DNA of 64,000 nucleotides from Anaeromyces robustus. Its lineage: Eukaryota > Neocallimastigomycota > Neocallimastigomycetes > Neocallimastigales > Neocallimastigaceae. This document shows positions 37,365 to 51,466 of this stretch, piece by piece. The stretch is taken from positions 1-64,000 of the forward strand of contig MCFG01000270.1 of the NCBI GenBank assembly GCA_002104895.1. The letters are read 5' to 3'. Positions within the stretch are counted from its first letter, which is position 1; every line of letters starts with the position of its first letter. Below the pieces are notes generated by a model that had not been told where the DNA came from, ran no database searches, and saw only the letters and a program-made list of their open reading frames with translations. A program made the translations under genes and the position numbers.

Positions 37365-37409
37365 ATGATTAAATAAATAAATGATTAAATAAATAAATAA
37401 ATAAATAAT
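37228..37409. repeat. (AAAT)n array
   Basis: About 180 bp of AAAT units with a few ACTAAAT and GATTAAAT variants. Confidence 0.95.
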
Positions 37410-37412
37410 TAC

Positions 37413-37442
37413 TGGTAATTAAATATAACTATTTAATTACCA
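37413..37442. repeat. perfect 13-bp stem, 4-nt loop hairpin
   Basis: TGGTAATTAAATA, loop TAAC, TATTTAATTACCA. It follows directly after the AAAT array, and no gene overlaps it. Confidence 0.85.
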
Positions 37443-38171
37443 ATATTTATTATTTTTTTTTATTTTATTATTGTTATAAAAGGAATTTCTCCTAATTTTA
37501 TTTAATGAAAATAAACATTATATATCAAAGTTTTTAAAATAGAATTAAGTATAATCGGGGAGAAAATAACTTTTTTGTTAATTTACATTTAATAGTCAAA
37601 AATAATTATTTATTAATTGTTATTAGTCTACTTATCATTAAACATTAATTATTTGTATTAATAATTAATGTTAATAATTTGTTTATTAGTAATTTCTGTC
37701 TTTAATTTTTTATAACTTAGAAAAAAACAGAAAAAAAAAAAATTAAATATGTATTAATATTATTTTAGATTATAATCTAATATATTAATAATATTGTAAA
37801 TATGCAATATAATATTTATTTAATATAATTATTTATCTATTTATTTATTATAATACATTTATTAATAATTAATAATATTAATAATAATTGTTTATTTATT
37901 TAAAATTGTTTTTTTTTTTTTTTTTTTTATTATTATTATTATTTATAAATTAAATCAATATATATTAATAATTCATTTATTATACATATAATTAATATAT
38001 TTTAATATATTGTATTCAAATTGGAAAAAAAAACTTTTTTTTTTTAAATTCAATTTTTCTGTTTTATTAAATAAATTTAATATTATATATTATCTTTTAA
38101 TTTATTGTACATTAAACGTAATGAATTTTATTGGATATAATTATTTAATTTTTTTTTTTTAAAGTTTTTTT

Positions 38172-38218
<47 letters not shown>

Positions 38219-38388
38219 CATTAAAAACATAAAAATTAAATATAAAAAATTTTTAATTTGATTTTGTTATAATATATATCAAGAAATATATGTTATAAAA
38301 GATTAAAATAAAAAAAAAAAATAAAGAATATATAAATTAATATTTTAAATTAAAAGCGAATAAAACATAGTAATTAAAAATAAATAGA

Positions 38389-39796
38389 ATGTCTTTACTT
38401 CAAACTTCAAATATATTAAAGCAATCTGCTTTAAATATTGCCCCACTTCAATTTTGTTTATTACAAAAATCTATAACTCCACAATTAAGATTAGTTAACA
38501 ATTTTTCAACAAGATCTTCAACTTCAAAATCAAAGAGAAGTAAGTGATTTATGATTTGTATTTTTTTTTTTTATAATTTTATTAATTCAATTTTTAAAAT
38601 ATTTATTTATATTAATAAAAAAAAAACATTTAAATTAATAGGTCCAATTGAAAAAGCTGTTAGTAAATCAAAGTAAGTGTAAATAAGTTTTATTTATTTA
38701 TTTATTTTTTATTTTTATTAATAGATATAAATAGATAAATATAGATAAATAAGGTCTAATTTATTTCATTATTAAATATTTTGTATCATTTTTTTTATAT
38801 TTTTTTTTAAGAACAAAGATTAGTCAATTATTAACTCCGGCTCAAGCTAATGATTTAGGTTGTGCTTCTGGAGGACAAGTTTTAAGTTGGATTGATGTAG
38901 CTGCTGGTATTACTGCAAAAAGACATGCTGTATATAAATGTGTCACTGCTTCAGTTGATAGTGTTCACTTTTTACATCCAATTAGAGTTGGTGATATAGC
39001 TACTTTAACTTCAACTATTAATAGAACATGGAATACTTCTATGGAAGTTGCTGTTACTGTTTGTTCAGAAAATTTATTATCTGGTGTTAAAAAACCATGT
39101 TGTCAAGCATATTTAACATTTGTTGGTGTAGATAATAATGGTAAGCCAACTCCAGTTCCAAGAATTTTACCAATAACTGAAAGAGAAAAAATAGAATATG
39201 AAAGAGCTGATATTAGAAAATGGAAACGTATTGCTCAAGCTAAACCATCAATGACAAGAGAAAAGGCCAGAGAAAAGATTGTTAATTACAGTAAAGCTTC
39301 TGTTTCTAGTTGGCCAGGTTCTATTGCCAGTTCATACACTGAAATGGTCGAAATGGTTATGCCACATCATATTAACGCATATGGTTCAACTTTTGGTGGT
39401 CAAATTATGACTTGGATGGAAAATTGTGCTTTAATATCAGCTTCAAGATATGCTAGAAGTCCTTTAATTACTGCTTCAATGGATGCTATTCACTTCTTAC
39501 TTCCAATTAAGAATAGTGATTTCGTTACTGTTAGATCATTTGTTTCTTCAGTATATGAATCCAGTATTGAAGTATTTGTTACTGTTGAAGTAGAAAATCA
39601 TGAAACTGGAAAGAGAGTATTTGCTAATGATGGTTTCATTACTTTTGTTGCTATTGAAAGTAAGAATCACCCAGTTCCAACTGCTGTTCAAAAACCAGTT
39701 AGTGGAAAATTATCATTTATTAATGGTAATGAAAGAAGAAAGCATAGATTAGAAGAACGTGATAGTCTTAGAGAATTCTTTAAGGAAAAGTATTAA
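38389..39796 (+). CDS. double-hotdog acyl-CoA thioesterase (ACOT11/12-like), likely organellar
   Basis: Exons 38389-38539, 38642-38672 and 38812-39796 join to 388 residues. Two hotdog domains are visible. The first runs from about residue 70 (GGQVLSWIDVAAGITAKRHA, VTASVDSVHFLHPIRVGDIA, NTSMEVAVTVCSENLLSG). The second runs from about 225 (MPHHINAYGSTFGGQIMTWM, SMDAIHFLLPI, ESSIEVFVTVEVENHETGKR). This tandem layout and motif set match ACOT11/ACOT12-type enzymes, which hydrolyse acyl-CoA or acetyl-CoA to free acid plus CoA. The START domain of the animal enzymes is absent. The first 60 residues have almost no acidic residues and are rich in Ser, Gln, Lys and Arg (RLVNNFSTRSSTSKSKR), like a mitochondrial or hydrogenosomal presequence. 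In an anaerobic fungus the hydrogenosome would be the destination; this is inference. Exon 3 holds the whole catalytic part. Confidence 0.88.
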
Positions 39797-40768
39797 GATA
39801 ATTGTTTGTTGAGGGAAGAAAATAATATACGAATAATTGAATAATTGGGGTTTATTTAATTTAATTTTTTTTTTATATTTATTCTTTATTTAAAAATTAT
39901 ATATTATATATTTTAAAAAACAAAAGTCAAACAAAAAACGTTAACTTTAAAATACCAATCATTAATAATAATTTAATTAGTTAGATAATTTATATTAAAC
40001 AATATATAACAATTGAAATTAAAAAATTAAAAATAAAAAATAAAAAATAAAAAATTAAAAATAAAAAATAAAAAATAAAAAAAAAAAAAAAAAATTATTT
40101 TATATTTAAATTAATAAAAATAATAATAAATATTTAAAAATAAAATAATAAAGTATTAAAAATAATACGTAATCAAATAGAAATAATTTAAAATAATAGC
40201 ATTCATAAATTAAATTTTGATATATTAACTTAACAAAATAAAATTAATAATATCAATATCATATTAAAAATAATATATTATAAATTTATAATAATTACAT
40301 ATAAAATTAAATGTATTATTATTTATTTATAGTTAATTATATATATATATATTATAAAAATATATAAAAATATTAAACGTAACAAAACAAAACAAAACAA
40401 ATACAAAAAAAAAAAAAAAAAAAAAAAAAGAGATTTAATTTTGTGTTGTTTTTATTATTATATTTATAATAATTATTAATTTTAATATATTATTATTAAT
40501 TATTATTATTATTATATTTTTTAAATATTTGTGTTTTTTTTTTTAATTTTTTTTTAATTTTTTTTTAATTTTTTTTTTTATTAATTTTGATATATTATTA
40601 ATATTAATATTAATACTATTACTATGGAATTTTTTAAATTTGATTTATTTAATTATATTTCTATATATTATATATTTCTTTTGATATATTATTTAGTGGA
40701 TTAATAGTATATTATCATTATCATCATTTATGATTTAATATTTATTATTTTATTATATTTCTTTTGGT
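39797..40768. other. intergenic between convergent genes
   Basis: 3' flanks of the thioesterase and CFAP44. AT-only DNA with AAAATAAAAAT-type arrays (40025-40095) and poly-A near 40408-40430. No gene seen. Confidence 0.6.
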
Positions 40769-43260
40769 TTATTTCTCTTCTGAATTATTATTATCTGTAT
40801 TTATTTCATTATTTTCATTATTATTATTCTCATTAGTTTCCTTTTCATTTTCACTTGGTTTATTATTTTCATTTTCATTTATTGTTTCATTATTTTCATT
40901 TTCATTTTCATTTGATTTATTATTTTCATTTTCATTTATTTCATTATTTTCATTATTACTATTCTCATTATTTTCCTTTTCATTCTCATTTATTTCATTA
41001 TTTTCATTCTCATTTATTTTATTATTTTCATTCTCATTTATTTTATTATTTTCATTCTCATTTATTTCATTATTTTCCTTTTCATTCTCATTTATTTTAT
41101 TATTTTCATTCTCATTTATTTCATTATTTTCATTCTCATTTATTTCATTATTTTCATTTTCATTTTCATTTATTTCATTATTTTCATTGTTATTATTCTC
41201 ATTAGTTTCCTTTTCATTTTCATTTATTTCATTATTTTCCTTTTCATTTTCATTTACTTCATTATTTTCCTTTTCATTTTCATTTACTTCATTATTTTCC
41301 TTTTCATTTTCATTTACTTCATTATTTTCCTTTTCATTTTCATTTACTTCATTATTTTTCTTTTCATTTTCATTTACTTCATTATTTTCCTTTTCATTTT
41401 CATTTACTTCATTATTTTCATTTTCATTTTCATTTTCATTTACTTCATTATTTTCATTTTCATTTTCATTTGCTTCATTATTTTCATTTTTATTTTCATT
41501 TACTTCATTATTTTCATTTTCATTTATTTCATTATTTTCCTTTTCATTAGGAGATGTATTTTCTTCAGTAGGTATATCATTAGATGCTGGTGTTGATATT
41601 GTTTTTGATACATCTGAATTTTCAGAATATTTTATTTCTTCTGTAGTTGAGTTTTCTAAATTTTTACTTTCCGTTTCAGATATAGGATTATTTAATTCTG
41701 TATTTGGAGTTACGTCATCTTTTTGTGAAATCTCTTCTGTTGTCATGTCCGTTGATTCATTAGTTATAGTAATTTTACTTTCATCTATGATTTCATTTTT
41801 TGTTTCATTAGGAGGTTCATTGATTGTCTTTTCTGTTTCAATTGGTGGTTCTTTTGTTGTTTTTTCAGTAAGAATTGTATTTACTTCTATATGTTCACTA
41901 ACTGGTCTATTATTTTCAATATTAACATATTGATTTGTAGCTAATATTAAATTCTTTTTTTCATCATTAACTGTTGAAATTTCAAATGGAGTTTCTGTAT
42001 CAATTTCTGTTTTTGGACGATCAATTTCAGCCATAATTTCATTTAATTTATCTTGTTCCATTTTTTGTATTTTATTTCTATTAAGAATAGTATTTAAACG
42101 ACTTTCTCTTGGAGGTAAAGGAACTCTTCTATTTGATTTTGAGGTACCAATACCAATAGTTTGATTTAATTTTTTAACTCTTTTTAAAAGTGGTGAACGA
42201 TTAGGTTTACGTATCAAAATTTCTATTTCTTTTTTCAATTCTTCAATCTCTTTCTTTTGATCATTAACTAAAGTAGTTAATTTTTCTTTTTCTAATTTAT
42301 TCTCTTTGTCTTCATCATTATATACTTTAGTCTAAATATATATATATATATATATTTAAAATTTCAGAAAAAAATATATATATAATAATATTTTAAGGTA
42401 ATAAATTAGAATTCATTTTATTATATTTATAATATTTATATAATAATATTTATATTAATAAAAATTTACTAAAGTGGATTGAGCTGTAGTTAAACTTTTT
42501 TCTAATTTATTATATAGTTTTTTCAGATCAAGGTAAGTATTCATTTTTTTAGTATTTTCTACAGTTACAGCTGTTAATTGTTCTTTATTTAATTGTACTT
42601 TTTTCTAATATAAAAAATTATGTTTTTTTTTTTTTTTTTTTGTGTTTGGTTTAGTATTTAACCATTTAATTATTATTTAATATATAATATAAATATTTTA
42701 TTAATTAATAAAAGTACATAAGTATATATAATTTTATTTTATTAATATGTATATATATATATATTTTATATTGATAATTACATCCCAATTACTTAGTTCC
42801 ATAGCATATTTATTTTCATTTTTATTAAGTTTTTCTTTTAATTCTTCTGCATTTTTATTAACACCCATTCTTTCTAATTTTTCTAAATCTATAATTTGAC
42901 CAAATTTTAACATTTGAACATCATATGCTTTTTTCTCCAATTCACCAATCTTTTATTATATCAAATATTATATCAAATTATGGAATTAATATTAGTAAGA
43001 CTTTTTTTTTTATAATCAAATAAATATATTATATAATATTTACTCTAGCAAGTTTTTCCTTTTTATTTATAATTAAATTGTTATGCATTTTTCTTAATTC
43101 ACGATGTTGTTTACGAATATCTGCTTTTTCCTATATATATTATATATATATATGTAAATATTATAAATATTTTTTTTTTTTCATTTTTTAATTATATTTA
43201 TAATAAATATTTATGTTAAAATAATATTCTTATATCTATTTTATATAATTCTTTTATATA

Positions 43261-43336
<76 letters not shown>

Positions 43337-44124
43337 GTAATAATATGATAATATTTTAATTTTAACATACTTGATGCAACTCTTTTATTCTTAATTTTAA
43401 TCTTTTAACTTCTTGATTTTGGAAAACTAAAGCTGCTGATAAATCTGATGGAACGGATTGGCTATTTAAATATTGAATTTGATTTAATTTTAATGGAACA
43501 ACTACATCTAATTCATTTAATTTCTTTTGTTTTAATGTTTGGAATTCTTGAATATCTGCTTCAAAACCTTTTAATGCAGAATCAATAATTTTCTCCTTTT
43601 TCAAATAACCTTCGTTTTCTTTTTTCAATACCTAATATATATATATATATATTTTAATTTAAATTCCATTATAAATTATTATTATTAATAAAATTTTAAA
43701 ATATTAAAACAGTTATATAAATATTATATAAATAATAGAGTTACATATTTTTTAATTAAATTTTATTATGAATTATTATAAATAATTAATATATTAGAAT
43801 TACATACATCAATAACTTTTTGAATTTCACTAATATTATATTCTTGATCTGATTGTTCAAGTCTTAATTTTAATACTGTATCAAATATTTCTTGTTCTAA
43901 ATCTTCAGGACAAATTTCTTCAATTTCTTCTTCATTTGTGCTATTTTCATCATCATCTGAATCCATATCATCATCTGAATCAAAATCACTATCAGATTCA
44001 TCTGATTCTTCATTACTGTCATTACTATCATTATCACTTGATTTTTTCTTTTTTTTTTTTAAAATTATTATTTAGATAATTAAAAAAAAATTTATTAACA
44101 TATTTAATAAATAATAATAATAAT

Positions 44125-44194
<70 letters not shown>

Positions 44195-44370
44195 TAATAT
44201 ATATTTTACTTTTGAACGTTTTATTTTCTTTTTAAAGATTTTGGTAAGCATTTCTTCATATTTATTTCCATTCACTAATTCACTAAACCTTTTTTGGATA
44301 TCTTTTTCAATTACTATAATGTCTTCAATTTCACCTTTTTTACCTAATAATTTGTCTTGACATTCTTTAA

Positions 44371-44408
<38 letters not shown>

Positions 44409-45439
44409 TTTTTTTTTTAATTATTATTTTTAATTTAAATGAAAAAATAAAATAATTTAGTATTAAAATAAATTTACTTTAAAAATATATATTCCTATAA
44501 TGTTTTATTAATTTTTATACTTTTGTTTCAATTTCAAGTTTTTCTTTTTTCTTATTATATAATTTTTGTGCAAGTACTGCTTCATGGTTTTGGAATTCTT
44601 TTAAAAGCACCCATTCATCATAGAATAAAATAAGTCTTATTTCTGCAAATTTTATATCTATTATATTAAAATTTTTATCGTATATTAATATATTTGTTTA
44701 TTTTAATAATAATAGTAATATAAGTTATAAATAATTTAATATTTTATCTATAGTTTTGGTTATACCTCCTTCAAGTAGAATTTGTTCACTAAATAATATA
44801 TTGAAGGTTTCATCGAATTTATTCTTTATTTCAGTAATATCCTATTATTATATAAATTAATGAATATTTGTTTATTAATTACATATATTAATTAAATTAT
44901 TATTGTTATTATCATTTTTTTTAATGTTTATTTACATCACAAATTTCTCTTCTTATATATTTGAAATAACTTTTTAAATTATCATTTTCTTCTGTTTCTA
45001 GTTTTGTTTTTTTAGTATTTCTCAATAGATTATCTAATTCAATTATATCAATTTTATCAAATTCTATATTCTCTAACATTGAAATAATATTTATACCATT
45101 TTCTTTTAAAAGTTTTCTTTTATTTTCATAATTCTCTTTCCATTGTTTAATTAATGCTTCTTTTTCTAACTTTTTATCTTGTGAATTATTTTTATTTGAT
45201 GATGTAGTCACTGCTTTTTCTTGATTATCATTGTCTTCAGGTTCTTCTTTAGGTTTAGCTGGTCCTGTTGCATTAAATCCACCAATACCATCATCTTCAT
45301 CATTATTTACTTGTATTGCTTTTTTCTTTCTTTCCTCTAATATTATTTTAAATTCTTCAATATCTTTATCACTTACTTCATACCTTTTTTCAGGATATCC
45401 ATCTTTCTATTAATTTTTTAATAATAATAATTTATTTAT

Positions 45440-45521
<82 letters not shown>

Positions 45522-46404
45522 TAATAATAATAATAATTAATAATAATAATAATTAATAATAATAATAATAATAATGATAATATTAATAATAATAATATAT
45601 ATATATATATAATTTATATTACATCCAATTCAGGAACAATAATTGGAACTTCTTCTAAATCACCTAATGTCTTTAATTCTAAATCAATTAAATCTATAAT
45701 TTTCTTTTTTTCTCTTATTGTTTCAATAATGCTCTCTTTTCTTGATTTGAGATTTAAAACATGTTTATTAAATTGCTATATTTTTTATTAAATTATAATA
45801 ATTATTATAATTAACATTTTTTTAAATATAATTAAAAAATAATTAAAAAATATTAAAATTTAATCAAATAAATAATATATTTATTTAATATTATATACCT
45901 CTTTTAATTCATATATACTTCTGGCTAATAAATATATTTGCTTTTGTTTTTTCTCTGCATTAATACGCTCATTTTCTGGAACAATATATTTTTCACTTGT
46001 TTTTAATTTAAAATCACCAATTGTGGCCATAGCTAGTTCTATAGCTTTTTCATCCCTAGGATCATTAGTAGTAGGATCAGGTTTTTGATTTAATAATTCT
46101 TTATAAAGTATGGCTCTTCTTGCTCGTTCTTGTTTACGTAATTCATTTTTATTTTTAGTATCAATTGGTGGCTTATTTATTTAGAGTAGTAAATTATAAT
46201 AATATTAAAATATTTTTATAATTATACAATAATAGTTGTTAGATATATATAATATTTTTAAAAAATGATAGTTAATATTATTTATTATAAAATATATTTA
46301 TAGAATAATTACTTCTTTAGTTTCTCGTGATTTAGCATTATTTTCATTATTTGAAGCTGTATTTATAGAAGACAATTTTTCACTCTTTTTAAGATTATTT
46401 AAAA

Positions 46405-46435
<31 letters not shown>

Positions 46436-49400
46436 ATGAATAAATGAATAAATATATATATATATAGTAATTAAATATATATGTATTAATAAGTTAATAA
46501 GTACCGTTTTTTCACCAGTTTCATCTGTATTATTTTTTTTAGAATCATTAACGTTCTGATTTTCATTTGTAGTTGAATTATTATTATCATTACTATTAAG
46601 ATTATTATTTCCATTATTGTGATCATTATTAAAATCATGATTTTGATCATTCTTTTTCGTAATATCCATTATTAATTCTATAGATTTTGTTCTGAATGTC
46701 GATACTTTTTGATTTGTCTTTTTTATAAAGTAAAATATTATGACAAAAAAAATTTTAATAAGGTATATAATCATTTTTTTATTAATAAATTGTTATTGTT
46801 TAAATAGTTATGTTATTAAAAGAAGAAAAAAAAATATTTTAATGTTATTATTACGTCAAAAGAACTAATAATAATTTTTTCTGTTTTTAAAGGATCTAAA
46901 AATTTTGATTTTAATTTTTGTAATCCTAAATTTTCCTTTTCATTAATCCATGCAAATTCTTTTTCAACTTCCTCCAATTTTTGCTTTCTTTCCATTTCTT
47001 TATTATAATTTTGTTTTAATATTATTAAGTAATTACAGTTAATTAGAATTAAATTTAATTTTATATAAGATATAATAATTCTTACCATGAGCTTTTTGTA
47101 GATTAATATCAATTTTAAACAATTCTCTATCAACTTTGAAATTCTCTTCTGCCTTATTATTTTCTGCAATAAGTGCTAGGAATTCTGCTCTTAATTCTTC
47201 TATTTGTTGTCTTGTTTCCTATAATATTTTTTTTTTTAAAATTATATATATATTAGTCAATATTTTAATTATTAATAAATAATTTGTATTACGATTTTAC
47301 ATTTTTCTTAATTTCAGCGTTTGCTAATTCCATATCTTTATCATTTTTAATTTTTGCTTCTTGCAAACTGTAATAATTCTTGTCTATAATATCATCAACG
47401 GAAGGACAATTTTCGTTGCTATCAATGTTTAATTCTATATCTATATTTAAACATTTAATATGTATATATAGAATATAAAGAAAAATGAAATAAGTTAAAA
47501 TATTTTTTTTTTTTTTAATAAAATATATATTTTTATTATTGCTATTATTTGTATGAAAAAAAAATACCTTCACATTCTAAAGATTTTTCAAACTTATTTT
47601 TAAAAACAAATATTGCTCCATCACTTCCACTTGAAACCATGTATGAATCATCAAATGAAAGAAAAACACCAGAAATATTACCATTTTTATTATCATGTAA
47701 ATTAGCTTTATAATAATATCCACGATTAATTTGCATTTCATTTGGATCCAAATTTAAAGAATCAGTATCATTATTATTTTTACTGCTCGATGTTTTTTTG
47801 GTGTCATTGTTACTATTATTATTTTCATTATTATTATTTTCATTATTGTTATTTTCATTATTATTACTTTCATTATTATTATTTTCATTATTATTAGTTT
47901 CATCGTTATTATTCTTTTCATTATTATTACTTTCATCCTTATTACCACTTTCATTATTATTATTATTATTATTGATTTCATTATTTTCACTATTATTGAT
48001 TTCATTATTTTCACTATTATTATTTTCATTATTATTATTATTATCATTTATATCAGTTTTCTCTGATTTATTAATATTATTTCCTAAAAGTTCATCAAAA
48101 TTATCAACATAAATGGTAGATTCTTCACATTGTAAATATTCTAATACTTGTGTATCTAATTCTTCATGATATTTATTTTCATATGAGAGAATAATATCAG
48201 TGTAATCGAATTTAAATTGAATAACCGATCCATCTGATATACCAAATAATAAATATTGCCTAGAATTGGAAATATTCATATATACAATTTTCTTTGGATA
48301 TGTAAAAATAATTCTTATAATAGATATTATATATATATATATTTAATATAAGTAATTTCATTTAACAATATAATATATAATTAAGTGTTAAAAAAGAATT
48401 AAAAATTTTATTAGAATTTGAAAATATATAGGATTTAAAAAATAATAAATATTTATAAATATATAATTACCTGCTTTGGTCAGGATATTTATAAGAACAT
48501 GATCTAATTTGGCCAGTACCATCCATTAATATAAAGTTAGCAAGGAAGTAACCACCAGGTAAATAAATTATACTGACAACTTTAGAACCTTGTAAACAAC
48601 TTTCATAATGTTTAATTAATTCACTATTTTTTTTATCTTTTTCTTCTTCTTCATTTTTATTATCTAATACATCAAATATATCATCAACTTTTTCTTCATC
48701 TTCTTCATCATCATCACCTTTTTCCTTTTCTTCCTTTTTATTAATGACAAATTTAATATCACGTGGCTTTTTAATATTGAAAGCCCATTCTTTGAAAGAT
48801 AGTTGTTCTGGTTTTAACAAAAATGATAGTTGATTATCAATTTCATTTGGTTTAGGTGTAGTTATTTCATATAATGTACCGTTTTCTAAAACTATAAGTA
48901 ATCTATTTTCACTCATTTCAGACATAGTTTTATATATATCATTAAATTCCCAATATTTCTCATTTCTAATATCCTTGTCTGCTTTTTCATCAGAAACATC
49001 AAAACTTACAAAATCTTCTACAATGTTTGGACATTGATGATTATCAGGTGACCATGACATATTTATAACATTCAAATGAAGCTCAATGTAACCTAGTGGA
49101 ACTAAATCAATAGTTTTTGATGAAAAAGCGAAGTTATCAGAATTAATTATATTATATCTTCCTTTTATACCAGAAGAAGTTTCCATTTCTGTAACGTATT
49201 CTTGATTTAAGTCAATTTTATATAAGAAAAGAGTTCTATCAATAGCTGTTGTCACTAAATAACGTCCATCTGGTGAAATTTCTAATGTTGAAATTGCATA
49301 AGCATGGGGTTTTGAAATATGAGTGATAATGAATTTTTTTTGATTTTCTTCTTCATTCTTAATATATTTAATGATTTTTATAACACCATCATTATAACCC

Positions 49401-51466
49401 GCTATATAAGTATTACATTTTGGATCTAGAGTCTAATAAATTTTTTTCATTATATATATATTTATTATTATTAAATATAAAACCTGATAAATATATATTC
49501 AAATTCTTAATATATTTAAACTATGATTTATAAATGTATATATACCCTTGGAACCATTTTTAGTACTGTTCCATTTCCACTATATGAACTACTAGCTAAT
49601 ATCTTTTTTTTTCTATAGTCATATAATTTGATTGAACCATCACTTCCTAAGGAAACAAAAGAATGATATAATGGATTTGTTACTATTCCAGCGACTTCTC
49701 TTGAATGGAATTTCATTACATTAAACATACTTCTGGTTCTTATATCTAATTTAAATAATGAACCACTACCATCTTGAATTAAAAATTCATTCTGAGATCC
49801 TATGAGTTTTATCATATTATTAATCTTATTGAAATATTAAAAATAATATTAGAAAATTATATATATTTTTATTATAAATGAAAAAAAAGTAAATTTTATT
49901 AATATTATTTACCCTTATATTTTTTCCTAAATTTATTTCATCTAGTGGATCAATTTCAAACATAGGTATTTGAACTTGGTATGCATTGACTTGCTTCTTA
50001 TTTCCATTCTGATTAGAATCAAAGTTAACATCTGCATTATCTAAGTTTTCTAGATCCCATATTCTTACAAAACCATCTTCTCCTGCTGAATAAATTTCAC
50101 CTTCTTCTGTATATAATACAAATATTTTACCATTATGGCATGGTTTACCACCAGGTCTTGAAATAACACATTTAATTAAACCTCCTTCCCATAATAATAA
50201 ATAACCTGTTTCAGAACTTGATAATACTTTTCCATCAGATAGATGTAGGAATGTTGAAATATCAGAGAGTTCGACAATACCAAATTTACCAAGATATCCT
50301 TGCAATTTTAATCCTGTAAATGTATTAGCAATTGTCCAAAATTTAATATGTCCCATACCAGAAGTGGTTAATATTTGATCATTTTCTTTTAAAAATTCAA
50401 CTTTATATACATCCTTATATATTTAATATTATAATTATATTATTATTAAATTTATTAATAATTATTATGATACAAAAAAGTAAAGGAAAGTTAGGATTCT
50501 TTTTTTTTTTTTTTTTTAATTTTTATATCTATTTATTTATTTATTTTATATTATTAATTATTCATATCATATATATTAATTATTACTTGTGAAAAGGCTT
50601 TTGAACGAAGAATAACATTTTCATGTTGCCAATCCCATATTGTCAAGGTATAATCAGGATCAGCACCAACACTAGCCAATTTTGTTCCTTCATTATTAAA
50701 ACATATAGCACTATAACCTTTTACTGAACCATTTCTTAAAATTCTATATAATTGACAAGTTGGATATTCATAAATATAAATAAAAGGTTCATTTTCTACT
50801 CTTTCTGCTATTGCAAAATAGTTCATAGAAGGATGTACCTTTATTAACATATAAAAAATATTGAATCAGAAAGATTTTTTTATATAATTTTATTAATATT
50901 GTAATTTTTAACATATGCATCATTAAAATATTATAATTAAAATATAAAATTACTGCTATAGCACCAATTCCTCCATTTTTAATTCCAGGTATATATTTAT
51001 GTTTTAAAGTATTAATATCTACAATATAGACATAATTCCCTATTGCAGAAATAAAACTTTTATTATTTAAAAAAAAAAGATTATTTAATTTTTCTGATTC
51101 AAATCCAAAAATATAAACAATATCTGAAAAGTATTCGGCCACTTGTTTTTTTTCTGGTTTAGGTTTTAAATCATTAACATTATAAAATATATTTTGAAAA
51201 ACCTTTTTATTAACTTCATTTTCATCATCATCATTAATTTGGTCATTTTTCTTTTTCTTTATATCTTCATTTTCATTTCCATTTTCTCCTTCATTATTTA
51301 TATCTTCATCAATATTTTCATTATTATTTATATTTATATTGTTACTTTCTTCCTCTATAATTTCTTCTTCAATATTTGTTTCATTTACATTATTTTCTAT
51401 ATTGAAATTATCTTCAGTTGTTTCATTAAAGTTACCTTCATTTTCAATATTTTCTGTATCGCTCAT
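40769..51466 (-). CDS. CFAP44: CFAP44, axonemal WD-repeat protein
   Basis: About 23 exons and roughly 2,000 residues; the start is ATG at 51466-51464. The first seven exons (50954-51466, 50587-50838, 49913-50413, 49546-49824, 48471-49432, 47568-48259, 47301-47440) were phase-checked and give 598 residues; the rest were read from clear exon blocks. A Glu/Asn-rich leader precedes WD40 repeats with strong CFAP44 blocks: HPSMNYFAIAERVENEPFIY, SVGADPDYTLTIWDW, TSGMGHIKFWTIANTFTGLK, SSSETGYLLLWEGGLIKC and GEIYSAGEDGFVRIWDLENL. The C-terminal half is coiled coil with TIGDFKLKTSEKYIVPENER and VPLPPRESRLNTILNR. CFAP44 belongs to the CFAP43/44 tether/tether-head complex that anchors inner-arm dynein f/I1 in motile flagella. 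Several Asn/Glu inserts split the propeller, and the tail ends in about 270 residues of Asn/Glu repeat. Its presence argues for flagellated zoospores. Confidence 0.93.
41205..41535 (-). repeat. 30-bp coding minisatellite in the CFAP44 tail
   Basis: A 30-bp unit encoding NEVNENEKEN repeats about seven times, and variant 12-30 bp units extend across about 40790-41550. The reading frame is kept throughout because unit lengths are multiples of three. Confidence 0.9.
43261..43335. repeat. (AAT)n array in a CFAP44 intron
   Basis: About 75 bp of AAT (ATT in the transcript), inside the intron between two coiled-coil exons. Confidence 0.9.
44111..44192. repeat. (AAT)n array in a CFAP44 intron
   Basis: About 80 bp of AAT units with one TAT variant at the left end, in the intron upstream of the exon at about 43800-44050. 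Confidence 0.9.
45441..45600. repeat. (AAT)n array with AATTAAT interruptions in a CFAP44 intron
   Basis: About 150 bp of AAT units interrupted three times by the same ATTAAT variant near its right half. Confidence 0.9.

Noticed and set aside
40764-41933. Plus-strand Phe/Ser-rich frame that looks like a membrane protein
   Set aside because: Antisense of the CFAP44 Asn/Glu repeat tail; the minus-strand frame continues conserved CFAP44 sequence.
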